This document shows positions 61,205-64,000 of a DNA stretch of 64,000 nt, piece by piece; within the stretch, counting starts at the first letter, position 1, and the number at the start of each line of letters is the position of its first letter. Position numbers and translations under genes: made by a program. The notes beneath the pieces were generated by a model. The model saw only the letters and a list, made by a program, of their open reading frames with translations, did not search any database and was not told the DNA's origin. The stretch comes from Apus apus (Eukaryota > Chordata > Aves > Apodiformes > Apodidae): NCBI RefSeq assembly GCF_020740795.1, contig NC_067282.1:150894858-150958857 (forward strand), written 5' to 3'.

Positions 61205-64000
61205 AGGTTCCCCATTATAGGGGACTGGCAGTCATTGATGAAGTTTGGTTGCAAAGTCATACACCCTGGCTACTGCCAGGACAAGCTTTATGCCTGATAC
61301 ACACCCCACCTGTCCTTGCTTTTACATTCGCCGAGCAGCACCACTTACAAGCTGTGGCCCTACCTCAGCACCTGGCTTCACTCCTGTGATTTTTTACTAT
61401 TTCCCAGTAGTGGAAAGGGAAGATACACAGGTCAGTGCATGGAGCTGGACAGTTAGCTGCCCCACTACTACCCCATGAGGTGTCAGCTTCTGTAGCTGAC
61501 AGCACTACCCTGCTCTGCCCATTCAGTGAGAAAATGGGAACAGAGAACACATTTCATCAAATTGCTCATTCCACTGGCTTTACTACCTGGGACCAGCTCA
61601 GGAAGATCCCAGCTCCCTTTCAGCCCAGCCAACAGAGCAGGGGCTAATTAGAAAAGGCAATTTAGCAATGACCTGCATGTACCACATATTCTGTGTGGAG
61701 CTGTACTTAAAGCTCCTTGGCAATGCCAGGGTATTGGGAAATAAAGGTTGCAAAGTACAAATAGTGTGGATTTCCACTGAGGCTGGTGAGAGTGGCTGAG
61801 CCCAAGATGGAGGGCCCAATGTCCATGTCCTGCTCCTGAAGGTAAGCACTTCCCAAACTGCTGAGCAGCACCAACCTATGAAAAAGCTCAAGAAGACCAG
61901 TTAGCTCTACAGAGTAGAAATAGGTGTCTGACTGACCAGGCAGGCCAGCAGCCTTTGCTTTTTTTCTTTTTCATCAGTCACCAGTTACATGAGCCCAGTC
62001 CTGCCCTGTACACATGGGATAGGGGCAGAGACACCTTGCTGTGATCTGTATGAGGCGATCGAGTAATTTAACAGCAATTAGGCTCCCAACCAGCTTCACT
62101 CATTTACAATTACATAATGACTCCTAACAGCTCCAGAGTTCCAAGACATTATTTGAGGGAGGTTGTAAACCAGTCAGAGTTTTGGCAGGGCTGAAATGGA
62201 GCATGGAGCTAAATAAGGAAAAATAAGGTGGCACATAAAAAGGTTTAACCCTCAAGTGCCTCAGTAGGAACCACTGCTATATCATTTCAGGGACAAGTGA
62301 GGAACATTGCCACATTTATAATCCCCTTTCCAGACCAAAGAATGCAGCCTGAGAAACTGACCAACTTTTCCAAATTCTGCTTCTGTGTCTATACCATAAC
62401 AAAAGTTTTCTGTCTTCCTTAATAAAGAAAGGGATAATTGCTTCAATTTCCTAAGCAGCAGCAGTGTAAAGAGAATCCTTAACAATTGCTATAAGTGTGA
62501 TGGTATTTGCATTAATCTACCTGGTATTTATAAAGTACTCACACACCAGAACCCCTGGAAGTGCTGTGGCTGGCACTTAACTTTGTGTATCAACAGCTTC
62601 AGGCTTTCTCAACACATCTTGCGAAAATATGGTCTCCATTTTAGTTGCTCTAAACCACCCCATACAGAGTCTTTCCTGACTGCAGGAGGAGCTAATTTTT
62701 GTAGCCTAAACTGCTTCCTTGAGAATCCACCTCAAAGAACCTTGCAGACGAGAGAATAAGATATCTGCTCTCCCACTCCTAAAACTTTCTTCCTTTCTCC
62801 TTGCCAGTGTGTTGTCCCCATGTAGCTGACATCTGCCAGGTTAGGAATTAAACCCCCCAAGAAGCCCTTACAATGTCAGTGGCTGTGGTGAGCACTGCCA
62901 GTCTCCACATGCAGGTTCTGATGTCCACGGTGATAAGAGCTACTGCTGAGCTGGTGAGGTCTGATCTCATGTGCTGCAGACAGCCTGCTCACTGGCTCCT
63001 AATGTCCTGAGGGACAATGAGGATATGGATAAAACGCTGCAAAAAATTGTTGATCTGTATGAGTTGGTGCTAAATTTGTTTATGAACGTTTGCCCCGAGT
63101 GCATGAGCCATCAGCATGTGGTGCTGCTTCTTGGCTGTTTGTGAAGCTGCAGGAGCTGTTTTCATGCAGTAGTGTTTAGAGAATGGACCTTCTCCCAGGA
63201 AATGACGATACCTGGAAATCCCAGGGCAGCAGATGCAAATTGTGGATGGCTTTGGTTGTCTTCTTCTCTCAGAGTACAGTCCCAGGGCCTCTGACTGCAC
63301 TGAGAAATCTCATGGCCAGCTGGAAGATTTTACTGAAGGAGGGTAAAGGCATATATGAGAAAAAGAGGGCAAAAACACAGGTAGTTAATTAACATCATGA
63401 AGCTAGCAGTTCTGGGGTCACTCATACCTCTGACAAATGCAGGGCCAGGCTCTCTGCTGCTCTGCAGGGGCACAGTTCTGTTGGCACGGGCACGGTCCAG
63501 TCTGCCTGCAACACTGTAAACTGGGCTCAGGATCTTTTCCCAGATCTACCCTGATGCACCAGAAGCCCAACCCACAGATCTTCTGTCCCAGGCAGGCAGC
63601 AATTCTTGGTCTGTGTGTTTCTCAGCTGATGATCCTTTCTAAATGAGGCTCGGATGTGCTGCATCCAGGAGCACTGGTGTGTAATGGGGAGGACAGCACA
63701 CAGGGGGAGGGACCAAGGCACTCTGGGCAGCCAAAATGCTGACTTTCCCTCCCTTCCGGAGAACTTAAAAGCTTACTCTGTGCCTAGCACCATATTTCTG
63801 CAGACAAGACTGCATAAAGTCTCAGAAGAGATCACTGTTGGGTGCAGCCTGGGGGCAATCCAGAGAGATGCCCTTTTTCTCCAGCCAGTGACCCTGTGCT
63901 TACTTTCTGTGAGCTGTCCTTGAGGAATGGGCTAGTAAGAGGAGTTAGGACAAAAGGAAGAAAGTAACAGCACAGAGCACAAGAAAGAAAGAGGATAGGC
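61205..64000. other. Intergenic sequence without recognised genes
   Basis: No gene or clear repeat recognised. An AT-rich segment at about 62040-62130 contains TAAT/ATTA cores and could be regulatory. The final kilobase is more GC-rich, but its frames are short. Confidence 0.5.

Overview
This window is vertebrate nuclear DNA, almost certainly from a bird. It is AT-leaning and mostly non-coding. It carries many 5'-truncated CR1 LINE copies, some ending in the avian CR1 tail (direct repeats of ATTCTATG), plus an LTR-like block of avian endogenous retrovirus type. The bird order cannot be fixed from the sequence alone. No bacterial-style operons, CRISPR arrays, tRNAs or rRNAs were seen.

One protein-coding gene is well supported: ISX (intestine-specific homeobox) on the + strand. 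It has four coding exons: 20297-20468, 40649-40800, 45294-45410 and 46087-46323. All introns are GT-AG and all phases match. The joined CDS is 678 nt and encodes 225 residues, with an N-terminal eh1-type repressor motif (residues 17-23), a paired-like Q50 homeodomain (residues 63-122) and a conserved C-terminus. Intron 2 splits the homeodomain between positions 46 and 47, the classic paired-class site. A 3' UTR with a canonical AATAAA at 46825-46830 follows.

Layout: 1-20 kb is intergenic DNA upstream of ISX, with an old amniote-type LINE relic (about 3.8-4.4 kb), a GC-rich patch (4.4-5.0 kb) and CR1 copies near 5.2, 11.8-12.5 and 14.3 kb. 20.3-46.8 kb is ISX. Its 20.2-kb intron 1 holds CR1 pieces, a long imperfect hairpin (28.57-28.66 kb), the window's longest ORF (antisense, 22.2-22.8 kb) and a possible in-frame cassette exon (28086-28286). 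Intron 2 holds a nested CR1-in-CR1 structure. 46.85-64 kb is downstream intergenic DNA with an LTR-like block (about 53.0-53.84 kb), two minus-strand CR1 copies and some AT-rich candidate regulatory blocks.

The most useful observations are the ISX gene model, the symmetric in-frame candidate exon in intron 1, two long inverted repeats (one in intron 1, one in the ISX 3' UTR) and two nested CR1 insertions that give relative ages. No wholly new biological system was evident.
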